DNA of 15,293 nt, taken from the NCBI GenBank assembly GCA_910578035.1, contig CAJTOB010000064.1, positions 1-15,293 of the forward strand, in the 5' to 3' direction. Position 1 is the first letter of the stretch. Every line of letters begins with the position of its first letter. Below are positions 14,795 through 15,293 of this stretch, piece after piece. The DNA is from an uncultured Muribaculaceae bacterium. Its GTDB lineage: Bacteria > Bacteroidota > Bacteroidia > Bacteroidales > Muribaculaceae. The translations under genes were made by a program, and so were the position numbers. The notes under the pieces were generated by a model that ran no database searches, was not told where the DNA came from, and worked only from the letters and a program-made list of their open reading frames with translations.

Positions 14795-15293
14795 TTACAT
14801 AGGACGCTGATAAACAAGTTTATATAAATATGGGATAACATCAGTCTGGTCCGGCTGCATACCAACGGTAGATTTCACCACAAGATTCACCTCACAGTCT
14901 ATGGGCAGGAATTCCAAAGGAGCCTGTATGCCGGACCCATAAAGATATATCGAGTTAGAGTTGCCATAAAGGAAATAGGCCGGGCTGAGAGACAGCATAT
15001 TTCCCGTGCCTTGGGGAAGAGTGCCATCCTTATAATACTCGAGATTCCAGCGGATATAGCGGTAATAAATTCTCTCGTTGTTTCTTACCTTGTTGCCGGG
15101 AGTGCCGGCTTTGAGCACCTGCATATACAGCTGGCCGTCTTCATCAAGACGATAATAGGGAGCATCGGGTCCTACTTCGAAAACTGTATCGGCCGGAATA
15201 TCGAGATACACAACCTGGTCGGCGAGAAAATTGTTTACGGCATAATTTTCCTGATTCAGAAGCTCGGCATACGACACGTCATCGTCGCATGAT
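14795..15293 (-). CDS. DUF4827-type lipoprotein (partial, 5' end beyond window)
   Basis: The frame continues open to the right edge. Its first visible residues are S-C-D-D-D-V-SYAELLNQ, so the apparent GTG start at 15277 is not the true one. The Cys codon (15289-15287) followed by Asp residues looks like the lipidated +1 residue after a signal peptide lying outside the window. The approximately 165 visible residues resemble the Bacteroidales DUF4827 family: LNQENYAVNNFL, a YYRLDEDGQLYMQVLKAG segment, RIYYRYIRWNLEYY, and a C-terminal VIPYLYKLVYQRPM. The fold appears beta-rich and may be FKBP-like. The function is unknown. It would sit as a lipoprotein at the outer or inner membrane, upstream of glmM in the same probable operon. 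Confidence 0.8.
   Translation of the reverse strand, partial: SCDDDVSYAELLNQENYAVNNFLADQVVYLDIPADTVFEVGPDAPYYRLDEDGQLYMQVLKAGTPGNKVRNNERIYYRYIRWNLEYYKDGTLPQGTGNMLSLSPAYFLYGNSNSIYLYGSGIQAPLEFLPIDCEVNLVVKSTVGMQPDQTDVIPYLYKLVYQRPM

Overview
The window looks like a chromosomal segment of a member of the Bacteroidales, most plausibly from the Muribaculaceae or a close gut family. The evidence is: Bacteroidota-type promoters (TTG or TTTG, about 20 bases, then TAnnTTTG) before several genes; no evident Shine-Dalgarno sequences; a DUF4827-type lipoprotein gene next to a GlmM-type mutase; a secreted BspA-like leucine-rich-repeat protein with a type IX secretion (T9SS) tail; and a secreted family 2 glycosidase. 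The genus is inference only. No phage, insertion sequence, CRISPR array or rRNA is visible.

Layout. Bases 1-1264 (minus strand) hold a stable-RNA/translation operon in the order tRNA-Thr(UGU), tRNA-Tyr(GUA), tRNA-Gly(UCC), tRNA-Thr(GGU), tuf. The tuf gene runs off the left edge. The promoter lies at 1322-1353 with A-tracts spaced about one helical turn apart behind it. An AT-rich divergent region then leads to a small outer-membrane beta-barrel gene (1579-2217, plus). From 3740 down to 2302 (minus) a two-gene unit encodes a stand-alone PD-(D/E)XK nuclease-like protein (HsdR N-terminal type) translationally coupled to an unrecognised 323-residue protein. Divergent from it are holA (clamp-loader delta, 3791-4825) and a large secreted LRR protein (4885-8187).

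A strong bidirectional terminator separates these from a minus-strand pair: a dGTPase-family HD hydrolase (10885-9548) followed by a TPM-domain, zinc-ribbon membrane protein (9514-8252). The dgt promoter overlaps that of a divergent GH2 glycosidase (10953-13307, plus). The right end holds a minus-strand pair: a DUF4827 lipoprotein cut by the window edge (15293-14795), then a GlmM-type phosphohexomutase (14755-13364).

How it works together. Most of the window is housekeeping: translation (tRNAs, EF-Tu), replication (HolA), nucleotide pool control (Dgt) and cell-wall precursor supply (GlmM). Envelope and secreted functions are interspersed (beta-barrel, LRR/T9SS protein, GH2 enzyme, lipoprotein). 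Each of the three convergent junctions carries a hairpin terminator. The least explained part is the nuclease-like gene and its coupled partner at 2302-3740. The most unusual small-scale signal is tRNA-Gly(UCC), where the near-universal G19-C56 tertiary pair is replaced by A19-U56.
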